This document shows positions 9,435 through 18,354 of a stretch of 54,438 nucleotides of DNA, piece after piece. The notes beneath the pieces were generated by a model. The model saw only the letters and a list, made by a program, of their open reading frames with translations, was not told the DNA's origin and made no database searches. The translations under genes and the position numbers were made by a program. The stretch is taken from the NCBI GenBank assembly GCA_937916515.1, contig CALFSX010000076.1:1-54438 (forward strand). The letters run 5' to 3'. How positions within the stretch are numbered: the first letter of the stretch is position 1; each line of letters begins with the position of its first letter. This DNA is from an uncultured Planctomycetaceae bacterium. Lineage in GTDB: Bacteria; Planctomycetota; Planctomycetia; Planctomycetales; Planctomycetaceae.

Positions 9435-11762
9435 ATGACATCTCCTCAAGCTAACATGACAGGACTTGAAGCTGCAGGGCAGGACGCTTTGGCAACCACG
9501 TTGCATTCAGTGGCTCGCTTTATGCGTACGGTACGCCTGCGCAGCGGTATTCTGTTGGCGTGTCTGGTGGTTTCCGGAATCATGGGAGCCGCTTACTACT
9601 CAACGGCTCCACGAATCTATCAGTCGTCGGCTTCGTTGTACGTTGTGAAAAAGGACAGCGTCACAGAAGAGCGGGTTCAGGGTGCCAGTGATTCGGCTCG
9701 CGACATGCCCACGTTTCGCAAGTTAATGTCGTGCGAGGCTGTTATGCAGAGGGCACTCTCGATTCTTCCCGAACGCTTTAAGGGTGGATTTGAAGGCTTG
9801 TCAGAAGCAGAAGCCGTTATGATGATCCAGGCCTCTTTGTCTGTGTCGTCGGAATTCAATACCAAGGTCCTGGATCTTAAGTATCGTTCTCGAGATCCCA
9901 AGGTTGCCGCAGCCGTGCTGACAGCCGTGCTGGCCGCCTATCAGGGATATATGACCGACGTTAGCAGAGATTCGTCGGATCAAAATCATGAACGGTTGCG
10001 TGAGACGCTTGAAGAAATCAAAACAGAACTGGAAACGAAGAAGAACTATCGAAATCAGCTGTTTGCTTCCGCCCCGGACCTGATGCGAGGCCGTAACACG
10101 ATTGTCAATATGGCGGAAGAAAACGTTAAGTTGCTGACTGACCGATATTCTGTGGCACAACAGGAAACCGCTGAGGCTCGAGCCAGCGTTGAAGCGTTGA
10201 TGGAAGCGATTCGCAATAACGAAGACATCACTCGCTTCGCCGATGAAGTTGGTTTGCAGATGCTGGAACAGTCCGTTGGAATCGGCGGGCGAAATTCAAT
10301 TTACGCCGGGCGAGCTGAAGAAGATCTGATTCGGCTGAAGACAGAATTGGACGTGGCGCTTCGGAAATTCGGCCCCAACAATCCGATCATCGTGGATCTG
10401 CAGGAACAGATTCGCATGAAGGAAACGTCAATCCGACAAGCTCCGCTGCGAGAAATCGAAACAGCTCGCAAGCTAAGTCAGGAATATCTTCAGCCCGCAT
10501 TGCTGGAAAGTTTTATGCAGCGTTACAAAAAGGCGTTGCAGGCAGAACAGGCGTTGCTGACTGAAGTGCAACGCGGAAAAGCTCACGCATCTCAACAGAC
10601 AATGACTCTGGGGCAGATCATCGAACTTAGCAAGGAAATTGATCGACTCGATACCAACTATGCGATCATTGACGATCAGATGAGAAACATCGACACCAAT
10701 CGAAATGCTTCTATTCTGACTGAAATTTCGGCTCCTCCCCGCATCCCGATTAAGCCTGTTTCGCCACGGCTGGTGGTGGTTGGTTTTCTGTCAATGTTCT
10801 TTGGGACAGTTGCAGGGCTCGGCATCATCTGGGTGCTGGATATTATGGACGATCGCTTCCGAACTCCGGAAGAATTGAAGATGCATTTGAACACTCAGAT
10901 TCTGACGATGGTTCCGGCGATGGAACAACTTGAAGGCCCCGGGTTTGATGCCGTAATGTGCAACGCCCGGCCCAACAGTACGGAAGCAGAATCGTTCCGA
11001 AGTTTGCGAACGAACCTGGATTTTGCTCCCGGAGAAACTGGTCGAATTGTCTGTACCAGCACAGAGCCCGGTGACGGAAAGACAACTGTTTCGTCCAATA
11101 TGGCTGTCGCGTTTGCTCAGTCAGGCCGTCGCACGTTGATTATTGATGCGGACATGCGTCGTCCTGGTTTGTCGACGTTGCTGGATCTTCGAGATGATCG
11201 CGGACTGTCTGTGATTCTGCGATCGACCGATGATTTGGATACTTCAATTGTGGCAAATCTCCGCGAATCGATGGTGAGCGGTTTGGATGTAATTTCCAGC
11301 GGGCCTCGTCCGGTCAATCCGGCGGAACTGCTTTCCGGAGAACGTTTTGCGAATCTGCTGGCGTGGGCGGAAACTCGTTACGATCAGATTATCGTGGATG
11401 CTCCACCAGTGCTGGCCGTCAGTGATCCCTTGATTGTTGCTCGCATGGTTGACGGTGTCGTGCTGGTGGTTCGACCGGACAAAGATCGCCGTCGCATGGT
11501 TATTCGAGCCGCCGAGGCACTGGCCAGCCTGAAGTGCAATTTGTTGGGCATTGTTGTGAATCACTTGAGCGGTAGCGATGCGGGTGGCTACGGTTATGGT
11601 TACGGCTACGGTTATGGCTATACGGAAAACGAAGACGGTCGGAATCAGGCAACAGACCATTCCGACATGCATGATGCCGCTGTTAGTTTGTCGATGATTG
11701 GGGCTGCTAAGTCAGCCTCAAAGATTCCGGATTCGCAAGTGTCAGGCAGGAAGGCCGCGTAG
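9435..11762 (+). CDS. Polysaccharide co-polymerase / bacterial tyrosine autokinase (Wzc type)
   Basis: 775 aa inner-membrane protein that controls polysaccharide chain length and export by cycles of tyrosine autophosphorylation. Two membrane spans (about 35-60 and 435-458) flank a periplasmic region with long coiled coils (about 170-350), as in Wzz/Wzc proteins; the second span follows the proline-rich PPRIPIKPVSPR. The cytoplasmic BY-kinase domain has Walker A GDGKTT near residue 546, Walker A' LIIDADMRRP and Walker B IIVDAPP. The tail has six Gly-Tyr pairs in a row (about 718-729), the autophosphorylation cluster. Both kinase and co-polymerase parts are in one chain, as in Proteobacteria. 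It precedes the Wzy-like gene. Confidence 0.92.
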   Translation: MTSPQANMTGLEAAGQDALATTLHSVARFMRTVRLRSGILLACLVVSGIMGAAYYSTAPRIYQSSASLYVVKKDSVTEERVQGASDSARDMPTFRKLMSCEAVMQRALSILPERFKGGFEGLSEAEAVMMIQASLSVSSEFNTKVLDLKYRSRDPKVAAAVLTAVLAAYQGYMTDVSRDSSDQNHERLRETLEEIKTELETKKNYRNQLFASAPDLMRGRNTIVNMAEENVKLLTDRYSVAQQETAEARASVEALMEAIRNNEDITRFADEVGLQMLEQSVGIGGRNSIYAGRAEEDLIRLKTELDVALRKFGPNNPIIVDLQEQIRMKETSIRQAPLREIETARKLSQEYLQPALLESFMQRYKKALQAEQALLTEVQRGKAHASQQTMTLGQIIELSKEIDRLDTNYAIIDDQMRNIDTNRNASILTEISAPPRIPIKPVSPRLVVVGFLSMFFGTVAGLGIIWVLDIMDDRFRTPEELKMHLNTQILTMVPAMEQLEGPGFDAVMCNARPNSTEAESFRSLRTNLDFAPGETGRIVCTSTEPGDGKTTVSSNMAVAFAQSGRRTLIIDADMRRPGLSTLLDLRDDRGLSVILRSTDDLDTSIVANLRESMVSGLDVISSGPRPVNPAELLSGERFANLLAWAETRYDQIIVDAPPVLAVSDPLIVARMVDGVVLVVRPDKDRRRMVIRAAEALASLKCNLLGIVVNHLSGSDAGGYGYGYGYGYGYTENEDGRNQATDHSDMHDAAVSLSMIGAAKSASKIPDSQVSGRKAA
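11586..11621 (+). repeat. In-frame GGY-TAY hexanucleotide repeat (Gly-Tyr x6)
   Basis: Six consecutive GGY TAY codon pairs encode alternating Gly-Tyr in the C-terminal tail of the tyrosine kinase. Third positions vary between C and T, so the array is imperfect at the DNA level but perfect at the protein level, implying selection for the tyrosine cluster. Slippage could still change the number of phosphorylation sites. Confidence 0.85.
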
Positions 11763-11787
11763 CCGCGTTGTTGCAGGGAGCAGCTTT

Positions 11788-14670
11788 GTGTCGCACTTGA
11801 TCATGTCAGAAACAGAAATCGATTCAGGCTCTGGTTCGCTTAGCAAAGTTTTGCTGAAGCTTGTGGACTGCCTGATCGCCGCTCTGGTTTTTGTTCTGCC
11901 ATTTATAATGGGGGGGCGAGAAGCCTGGGGGCATTGGTTTTTGATTTCGACGGCATTGTTGCTGGGCGTTGCCTGGGCGATTTACGCTGCGGTTAGTGGA
12001 GCTCGCTATTCGTTTTCGTTTTTGGAAGTCTTCTTTCTGGCTGGCCTTGCTGTCGTCTGGTTTCAGATTCAACTGCAATCGGTTGATGTGCTGCAGCAGT
12101 TTTCAACGGAATACACTCGCCTGCTGCCTGCCTGGTCGGCCACTCAACCGGGGCAACCTGCGGACAGCCACTGGTTAACGCTAAGCCTGACTCCCAATGA
12201 AACTCGACACGCGCTCTGGATGTTTGTGGCTTACGGCGTGATTGGTCTGGTGCTGTTTCAACGTGTGCGAGACCTGGCCGACTGTCACCGACTTTTGAAG
12301 TGGGTTGGTTTGGTTGGTGTTGCCATGACGGGCTTTGGCCTGCTGCAGTGGGCGACTTCGAACGGTCGGTTTTTCTGGTTCTACCAGCATCCGTTTACAG
12401 AACCGACGCTGCACCTGAAAGGGGCCTTTACTAACCGAAACCACTTTGCTCAGTTCCTGGCGTTGTCTATGGGACCATTGCTGTGGTGGCTGTTTGCCAG
12501 TTTGAAACAATACATGCACGGCTCCACCAATGCGGTGAATTCGGAAGCATCTGCCAGTCTCGGGTTTGCCGCTAAACCTGGTAATCCCGAACGCAGAAAG
12601 AAACGTAAGCGGTCACGTACTGGTGGCAGTTCTAATCGGATGGCTGTTGATTCCAGACAGTCTTTTAGTCAGGTTGTATCTTTTTCTGTGTTGGCACTAT
12701 TAAGCGCAGTGGCGGTTGTGGTGTTGGCGGTGATGCTGTCTCTTTCTCGCGGTGGCATGATCGCGGCGGCTGTATCGGGCATTATTGCTGTGGTGGGTTT
12801 ATGGCGTGGATTTAAAGTTGGTGGAGCAGCGGTTGGTCTTGTGATTGGCGGCGGCTTTCTGTTTTTTACGATGCTTTCATTTGTTGATCAGGAAGAAGTT
12901 CAGACAAAGGTTGAGCAGATACTTTCAACCGACGCGGACAAGATTGACACTGGTGGAAACCGACGAGCAATCTGGGCGGCGGACGCGAAAGTTGTTGAAA
13001 GATTTCCGCTGCTGGGCACCGGCATTGGCAGTCATCGCGACGTTTACGTGATGTACATGGACGATTATGCAAATCACGCGATGGCCGAATTAACTCACGC
13101 AGAAAGCAGCTTTGTGCAGATTGCGTTGGAAGCCGGTTTGATCGGTTTTGGTTTGTTGGCCGTTTCGCTGTTGCTGTTGCTGGCCAGACTTGCGATGGGC
13201 TATTTTCGATCACAAAGTGACGCGGGACGAGCATGTGTGGTGGCCGTGTTTGCGAGCTCCGTGGCCGGAATTCTGCACGCCATTGCCGACTTCATTTGGT
13301 ATGTGCCCGCGATTGTGGTTGTGAGTCTTGTGTTGGTTGTTGTGGGGTTGAAAGCTGCAAAGGCCAATTTCGGGACAGCCGGTGCTCGACAGGGAATCTG
13401 GTTCCCAAGAATTGGCTGGGCGATTGGTGGTGGATTCTGCATTCTGGGGCTGGCGACCGTGCAGCCGGAACTGCTGGCGCGAGTTCAGGGTGAGAAGCAT
13501 TGGTATGCGTCGCTACGGACTGCTCTTGCTGTTCAGTACGACGATTCCGACGGCCTTGGTGATCTGCAGTCAGGCGATCAGATTTCAATCAGTGAATCGA
13601 AGCCACGACTGACCGAGCAGGAACGGGCAGCCATTGAAGCGGATAGACTGGTTCGAATGGAGGCTGCTCAAAAACGCTTTCTGGAAGAACGCATCGGTCA
13701 TCTTGCCGCATCTCTAAGAGCCTGTCCTGATCAGCATCGAGTTCAGTTGGCTCTTGCAGAACAGTTGTTGAAACTGTTCGACGTGTTGCAACTGCGAGGC
13801 GATAATCGTATGCCGTTGAGCATGATTAGAGACGCCGCGCTGGCGTCTGGATTCAGCACTGCGGAAGAGCTTCATGCCTGGTCTTCGAGGGCTTTTGGTA
13901 AACGAATTCAGCTTGTGTTGCTGGCTGATAAGCTGGCTCGACAATCGCTGGCTGCATGTCCGGTTCAGGGTTACGCCTACCTGACGTTGGCGGAGACTAA
14001 CTTTTTGTTGGACCCGGCAGATTCCATGCATCAGGCGTTGGTTGATCAGGCGATGTTGGTTCGTGGGCATGATCCTCAGGTTCGCTTCATCGCTGGTCGA
14101 GAAGCTTCGGTCAACGGTGACGAAGCGGCAGCACTTGAACTGTGGGGATCGGTCTTTCATTCCAATCAGCTGTTTCGCATGAACGTTGTGGAGTTGCTGG
14201 CGCGGCGCGTTCCCGTGGAATTCTTCCTGAAACACTTTCAGCCGAATGCGATTGAATTGCGAGACGTGTTGGCGGTGTACGAAGCTCTGGATCGTCGGCG
14301 AGACATCGCTGTCACTTTAAACGAGCTTTGCATTGCAATTCCACGTGATCTTGGCCTGCTTGATGATGAAGACGAAAAGCTGAAGTACATGATGTTGGCG
14401 TACACGTCGGCAAGGCGGCTTGAGAATCTTGATCTGGCGGTTTCATTGCTGACAAAGGCTGTCGAAGACTTTCCGTTTGTATTTGCCCCGCGATATCAGT
14501 TGGGGATTACATTGGTTGAGCTTGAACGGCCGACCGAGGCATTGGAATGCCTGGAATGGTGCTATGAGCAGGATCCTGGGAATATCAACGTTCCCAAATG
14601 GATTCGCCTGGCAGCAAAGCAACTAAGAGAAGCTGAGACGGAATCGTCAGGTCGGCTGACTCAGCTGTAG
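11788..14670 (+). CDS. O-antigen ligase/polymerase-like (Wzy family) membrane protein with TPR tail
   Basis: Multi-span inner-membrane protein that likely polymerises or ligates repeat units of a surface polysaccharide. The GTG at 11788 has a GGGAG ribosome-binding site 7 nt upstream (11776-11780), better than the ATG at 11803; the frame is open further upstream but overlaps the kinase gene. Around ten to twelve spans lie in the first ~600 residues, interrupted by a basic loop (ERRKKRKRSRTGG). The Wzy_C signature region holds SLSRGGMIAA and later LLGTGIGSH with HAESSFVQIALEAG. The last ~350 residues are soluble and helical with TPR-like pairs (APRYQLGITLVELERPTEAL). At about 960 aa it is about twice the usual length because of this tail. 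Confidence 0.85.
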   Translation: MSHLIMSETEIDSGSGSLSKVLLKLVDCLIAALVFVLPFIMGGREAWGHWFLISTALLLGVAWAIYAAVSGARYSFSFLEVFFLAGLAVVWFQIQLQSVDVLQQFSTEYTRLLPAWSATQPGQPADSHWLTLSLTPNETRHALWMFVAYGVIGLVLFQRVRDLADCHRLLKWVGLVGVAMTGFGLLQWATSNGRFFWFYQHPFTEPTLHLKGAFTNRNHFAQFLALSMGPLLWWLFASLKQYMHGSTNAVNSEASASLGFAAKPGNPERRKKRKRSRTGGSSNRMAVDSRQSFSQVVSFSVLALLSAVAVVVLAVMLSLSRGGMIAAAVSGIIAVVGLWRGFKVGGAAVGLVIGGGFLFFTMLSFVDQEEVQTKVEQILSTDADKIDTGGNRRAIWAADAKVVERFPLLGTGIGSHRDVYVMYMDDYANHAMAELTHAESSFVQIALEAGLIGFGLLAVSLLLLLARLAMGYFRSQSDAGRACVVAVFASSVAGILHAIADFIWYVPAIVVVSLVLVVVGLKAAKANFGTAGARQGIWFPRIGWAIGGGFCILGLATVQPELLARVQGEKHWYASLRTALAVQYDDSDGLGDLQSGDQISISESKPRLTEQERAAIEADRLVRMEAAQKRFLEERIGHLAASLRACPDQHRVQLALAEQLLKLFDVLQLRGDNRMPLSMIRDAALASGFSTAEELHAWSSRAFGKRIQLVLLADKLARQSLAACPVQGYAYLTLAETNFLLDPADSMHQALVDQAMLVRGHDPQVRFIAGREASVNGDEAAALELWGSVFHSNQLFRMNVVELLARRVPVEFFLKHFQPNAIELRDVLAVYEALDRRRDIAVTLNELCIAIPRDLGLLDDEDEKLKYMMLAYTSARRLENLDLAVSLLTKAVEDFPFVFAPRYQLGITLVELERPTEALECLEWCYEQDPGNINVPKWIRLAAKQLREAETESSGRLTQL

Positions 14671-15136
14671 GTTGGTGAGTTCTTCGCTTTATGGCCGAGA
14701 AAAAGTGCGACTTTGGCCGCGAAGCACGACTTTCTTGAGGCTTCAAGTCTACGTACCGCTACACCCTCTGGCTTCTCGTTCATTGCCGGTTCTAAAAGTT
14801 CTCTTTTAAGCGGGCATTGATTCGGCCTGGTTCCCGGATCGAACGGTTTGGCAGCGGCCCCACGACCGGTTGCCGTGCGACCGTTCGTCTTGATTCGTGG
14901 AGATCTGCTTACGGAACCCCGGAAACGGCGTTTCAGGCATGAAATCAGCTTGTTTATTTGGCTTTGACTTCGTAAATTCAGGGCTCAGGCCAATTGGAGC
15001 GTCAAGCTACAATTCGTAATTTGTAGATATTTTGCATCCTTTGCCGTTAGTTGTCCGCACATTTTGCGGAGTGCCCGATGCGGCCAAGGCTGCCGTTCGA
15101 CTAAAGACCACACCTTTCAAGAGAAGAAAATTCGCT
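14671..15136 (+). promoter_or_regulatory. Long non-coding region and leader of ahcY
   Basis: About 465 nt without a credible gene. It holds a long stem-loop (14840-14887, listed separately). A candidate promoter is TTGTTT (14950-14955) with TAAATT (14973-14978), 17-nt spacer; a TACAAT box also occurs at 15008. Two small hairpins precede the start: CCGCA/TGCGG (15055-15069) and CGGC/GCCG (15081-15095). I looked for the conserved core of the SAH riboswitch (GAGGAGCGCUGC-like) and did not find it. A structured leader is possible but unproven. Confidence 0.35.
14840..14887 (+). other. 48-nt imperfect stem-loop
   Basis: Outer arms CGAACGGT (14840-14847) and ACCGTTCG (14880-14887) are perfectly complementary. 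Inside, GGCA (14850-14853) pairs with TGCC (14871-14874) and GG (14856-14857) with CC (14866-14867), leaving small internal loops and an 8-nt apical loop. No T-run follows, so it is not a simple terminator of the Wzy-like gene. It may be a structured RNA, an mRNA-end stabiliser or a dispersed palindrome. Confidence 0.55.
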
Positions 15137-16474
15137 ATGAGCGCCGTCACGGAAAAGCTTCCATACAAAGTCGCTAACATCAACCTGGCTGAATTCGGCC
15201 GCAAAGAAATTCGTTTGGCGGAAAACGAAATGCCAGGTTTGATGGCACTTCGTGAAAAGTACGGCCCAACTAAGCCATTGAAGGGTGCTCGAATTGCCGG
15301 CTGTCTGCATATGACTATTCAGACGGCTGTGTTGATTGAAACCCTGGTAGAACTGGGTGCGGAAGTTACCTGGAGTAGTTGCAACATTTTCAGTACTCAG
15401 GACCACGCTGCTGCTGCTATCGCCGCTGCCGGTATTCCCGTTTACGCCTGGAAAGGCATGAACGAGCAGGAATTTGAGTGGTGTATTGAACAGACAATTA
15501 TGTTCCCGTCTGGCAAGCCATTGAACATGATTCTGGACGATGGTGGTGACCTGACAGAAATGGTTCACGCCAAGTTTCCTGAACTGCTTGAAGACATCAA
15601 GGGTATCAGCGAAGAAACGACTGCCGGTATTCACCGCCTGCAGCAGTTGGTTGCCACTGGTGCCTTGAAAGTGCCTGCGATCAACGTCAACGATTCCGCC
15701 ACCAAAAGCAAGTTCGACAATCTGTACGGTTGCCGCGAATCTTTGGCAGACGGTGTTAAGCGAGCAACGGACGTGATGCTGGCTGGTAAAGTTGCTGTCG
15801 TTGCTGGTTACGGCGACGTCGGCAAGGGTTGTGCTCATTCACTTCAGCGATACGGGTGCCGTGTACTGGTTACCGAAATCGATCCAATCAACGCTCTGCA
15901 GGCGGCGATGGAAGGTTTTGAAGTAACCACAATGGAAGACGCTGCTAAAGAAGGCAACCTGTTTGTCACAACCACGGGCAACAAGGACATCATCCTTGGC
16001 AATCACATGGTTGACATGTCTGAAGATGCCATTCTGTGCAACATCGGTCACTTCGATACAGAAATTGATATTGCATGGTTGGAAAAAGAAGTTGCCGCTG
16101 GTCGAGCAACCAAAGACGAAATCAAGCCTGCTGAAATCGGCTGCGTTGAACGATATACGTTCAAGGATTCAGGTCGTTCGATCATCATTCTGGCCAAGGG
16201 GCGCCTGGTGAATCTTGGCTGTGCCACAGGTCACCCAAGCTTTGTAATGAGCACTTCGTTCACCAACCAGGTTCTGGCACAGCTGGAGCTTTGGGAACGA
16301 GCCGAAAATTATTCGGTTGATATTCACCTGATGCCAAAGATTCTGGACGAAGAAGTTGCTCGTCTGCACCTTGGCAAGCTGGGCGTGAAACTGACAACTC
16401 TGACTCCGGAACAGGCTGCCTACATGCACGTGCCGATTGAAGGCCCGTACAAGCCTAATCACTATCGATACTAA
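15137..16474 (+). CDS. ahcY: S-adenosylhomocysteinase
   Basis: Cytoplasmic NAD-dependent enzyme that hydrolyses S-adenosylhomocysteine to adenosine and homocysteine, closing the methyl cycle. The start at ATG 15137 is preceded by GAGAAG and gives [15 protein letters not shown], matching the family N-terminus; an upstream in-frame start would add 35 unsupported residues. The protein is 445 aa, the normal length. Visible hallmarks are [27 protein letters not shown], the Rossmann glycine motif [13 protein letters not shown], and the conserved C-terminus YKPNHYRY. It appears monocistronic: a strong intrinsic terminator lies about 160 nt downstream. Confidence 0.98.
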   Translation: MSAVTEKLPYKVANINLAEFGRKEIRLAENEMPGLMALREKYGPTKPLKGARIAGCLHMTIQTAVLIETLVELGAEVTWSSCNIFSTQDHAAAAIAAAGIPVYAWKGMNEQEFEWCIEQTIMFPSGKPLNMILDDGGDLTEMVHAKFPELLEDIKGISEETTAGIHRLQQLVATGALKVPAINVNDSATKSKFDNLYGCRESLADGVKRATDVMLAGKVAVVAGYGDVGKGCAHSLQRYGCRVLVTEIDPINALQAAMEGFEVTTMEDAAKEGNLFVTTTGNKDIILGNHMVDMSEDAILCNIGHFDTEIDIAWLEKEVAAGRATKDEIKPAEIGCVERYTFKDSGRSIIILAKGRLVNLGCATGHPSFVMSTSFTNQVLAQLELWERAENYSVDIHLMPKILDEEVARLHLGKLGVKLTTLTPEQAAYMHVPIEGPYKPNHYRY

Positions 16475-16556
16475 CAAGGGCCTCGCCCTTGACCCGGTGG
16501 CGTGGCACTTGGGAAGACGTAGAGCGCTCGAATCGCCGAGCCTCGACGTTGTCTCC
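16473..16556 (+). repeat. Dispersed ~85-nt repeat, copy 1
   Basis: Begins on the stop codon of ahcY. Its reverse complement recurs, diverged, at 18256-18341. The best-kept blocks are the start (AACAAGGGC, then CCCTTGAC), the middle GTGGCGTGG, and CGAATCGCCGAGCC. The copies have the same length, differ by scattered substitutions, and flank the LarA-like gene in opposite orientation. The first block is itself a small palindrome (AAGGG/CCCTT). Confidence 0.75.
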
Positions 16557-16632
16557 ACGAAAAAGATATATGCACTGAGTGTGCATCTTTTGAGTAAGAC
16601 TCAAAGATGGTGTGAGGGATAGCACGAAATCC

Positions 16633-16664
16633 AAAGCCCGGCGTTACCCAACGTCGGGCTTTTT
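16633..16664 (+). terminator. Rho-independent terminator of ahcY
   Basis: An 11-bp stem AGCCCGGCGTT / AACGTCGGGCT (one G-T pair), loop ACCC, extended by flanking A-T pairs, is followed directly by TTTTT. It is the best intrinsic terminator in the window and separates ahcY from the LarA-like gene. Confidence 0.93.
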
Positions 16665-16857
16665 CGTTGGCTTTCAACAAACAGCCTGGCTTTAGAAAAC
16701 AGGCTGGCCAACCGACTGGTATAACGGGCAACGAGAACTCAGTGTTTCGATCAACGGTATGGGATACCTGATTTCGGCGAACGTGTGATCGTCATAGCCA
16801 GCAACAACCGTGTTCTCGAAATTCTTTGCAACGTAACAAGAAACCGGCGATCGAAAA

Positions 16858-18060
16858 GTGAAAGTATCCATCAATTCGGGTTCCGTAAACGCAACTCTTG
16901 AAGTGTCAGAGGACGCCTGTGTTCATCAGGTTGAAGCAGCGGGTGCGAACATTATTGGCACTGGCCTGAGTTCCCCCATTGCTCTGCCGCCTCTGCATGA
17001 GTGCGTTGTTCCTGGGGACAACGTGACCATTGTTGTTGACCCGGAAACGCCTCAGGTTGTTGACGTTATCAATGCCGTTTGGGAGCAGTTTCAGTCCAAC
17101 AGCGTGACGGATCTGCACTGTACGCTCTTGCTGCCTCCAGATAACAGCGGCAACAATTGGAAGGCACTTGTTGACGTACTACCTGTCTCAGTGACCGGGC
17201 AAATGGTGGTTGATGTTTACGATCCCGCTGATGAAAATCAACGCCGCTACTTAGCCAGTTCTGCGGCCGGAGAACGAGTTTACCTGGCTCATCATATTAT
17301 TGATGCCGATTTAATTGTGACCATTGGCGTCATTGGATTTGATGCCCTGTTTGGTTATCGAGGCACAAATAGTGGCATCTATCCAGCGTTTTCTGACGTG
17401 GCAGCGCTAAAGGCTGCTGAAGCAATGCGGCACGTTGAACTTGAACCTGATGCCAAGCGTCCGTTGCGAGAACTCACCGACGAAGTTGGTTGGCTGCTGG
17501 GAACTCAGTTCACCGTGCAGGTGATCCCGAATTCTCATGGCCAGATCGCTCAGGTGCTTTGCGGAGCTCCCGAAGAAGTCTTCAATGAAGGACGCGAATT
17601 CGCAACTCGGCACTGGAAGTTGCAGGTTGAGGACACTTTTGAGCTGGCTGTGATTTCCATTCCCAGGTCGTTGCCTCAGCTGGGATGGAAGCAATTTGGA
17701 GCCGCCGTTGCTTCAGCGACCAGGCTGGTGGAAGACGGTGGTCGGCTTGCGGTTGTGGCCGAACTTCCGATTCCGGATAGCCCGGCTTTCGGCATGTTGC
17801 GTCGATGCAATGAACCAGGCGACCTGCTGAAGCCGCTTCGTCTGGAACCAACTTATGATGCCGTTGAACTCACTCAATTGATTAACGCTTTGCAGCACTG
17901 CAGCGTCTTTCTGTTGAGCAACCTGGACGACAGCGTGGTTGAGGAGCTCGGAATGCTGGCTTTGTCTTCCGAAGGTGAACTGCAGCGAATGATTGCGGCT
18001 GCCAACAGCGTTGCAGTAGTGCCGTCTGCGAATTATGCGTGGGCGAACGTTGGCGTGTGA
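16858..18060 (+). CDS. LarA-like (DUF2088) protein, probably lacking racemase residues
   Basis: 400 aa, GTG start at 16858, with the fold signature of the lactate racemase LarA family: GDNVTIVVDPETPQ in the N-domain, GERVYLAHHIIDADLIVTIG, then FGYRGTNSGIYPAFSD. In LarA, a lysine in the GGxK loop anchors the nickel pincer cofactor and nearby histidines act in catalysis. By hand alignment the lysine position here is serine (RGTNS), the PH motif before it is FD (IGFDALFG), and the upstream histidine region reads VYDPAD. So this is probably not a nickel racemase; perhaps a divergent binding protein. No larB, larC or larE is nearby. The gene stands alone between two inverted repeat copies. Confidence 0.72.
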   Translation: MKVSINSGSVNATLEVSEDACVHQVEAAGANIIGTGLSSPIALPPLHECVVPGDNVTIVVDPETPQVVDVINAVWEQFQSNSVTDLHCTLLLPPDNSGNNWKALVDVLPVSVTGQMVVDVYDPADENQRRYLASSAAGERVYLAHHIIDADLIVTIGVIGFDALFGYRGTNSGIYPAFSDVAALKAAEAMRHVELEPDAKRPLRELTDEVGWLLGTQFTVQVIPNSHGQIAQVLCGAPEEVFNEGREFATRHWKLQVEDTFELAVISIPRSLPQLGWKQFGAAVASATRLVEDGGRLAVVAELPIPDSPAFGMLRRCNEPGDLLKPLRLEPTYDAVELTQLINALQHCSVFLLSNLDDSVVEELGMLALSSEGELQRMIAAANSVAVVPSANYAWANVGV

Positions 18061-18354
18061 TAAGAGCGATCGTGTTGTGGTTCTGGGGAAACTGTGTTGT
18101 CATTCGGCAACATCAATGAATCATTGCTGCAACCCCCGTCGGCTATGGGGTGGTCGATTCATTTTTGCTTGACGCATTCCAGTTTGGGGCTCATGTTTCA
18201 GAAGACGCCATTAGAGTCTTCCTGAAAATCGAGACGGTGCGCACATCGTTTAATCGTAGCGACAACGGAGCGGCTCGGCGATTCGAACGTTGTATGTTTT
18301 TCTGCATTCCACGCCACAGCGTCAAGGGTGAAGCCCTTGTTTTCGAGCTTCTCT
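18061..18354 (+). other. Intergenic region holding repeat copy 2
   Basis: Contains the inverse copy of the dispersed repeat at its right end and no supportable gene. No terminator with a T-run was seen after the LarA-like gene. Confidence 0.5.
18256..18341 (-). repeat. Dispersed ~85-nt repeat, copy 2 (inverted)
   Basis: Reverse complement of the copy at 16473-16556, about 1.8 kb away. Shared blocks include AACAAGGGC, CCCTTGAC, GTGGCGTGG and CGAATCGCCGAGCC. It ends just before the start chosen for the next gene, which argues against an earlier start there. Confidence 0.75.

Noticed and set aside
15001-15136. SAH riboswitch before ahcY
   Set aside because: The conserved SAH riboswitch core was not found; only generic small hairpins are present.
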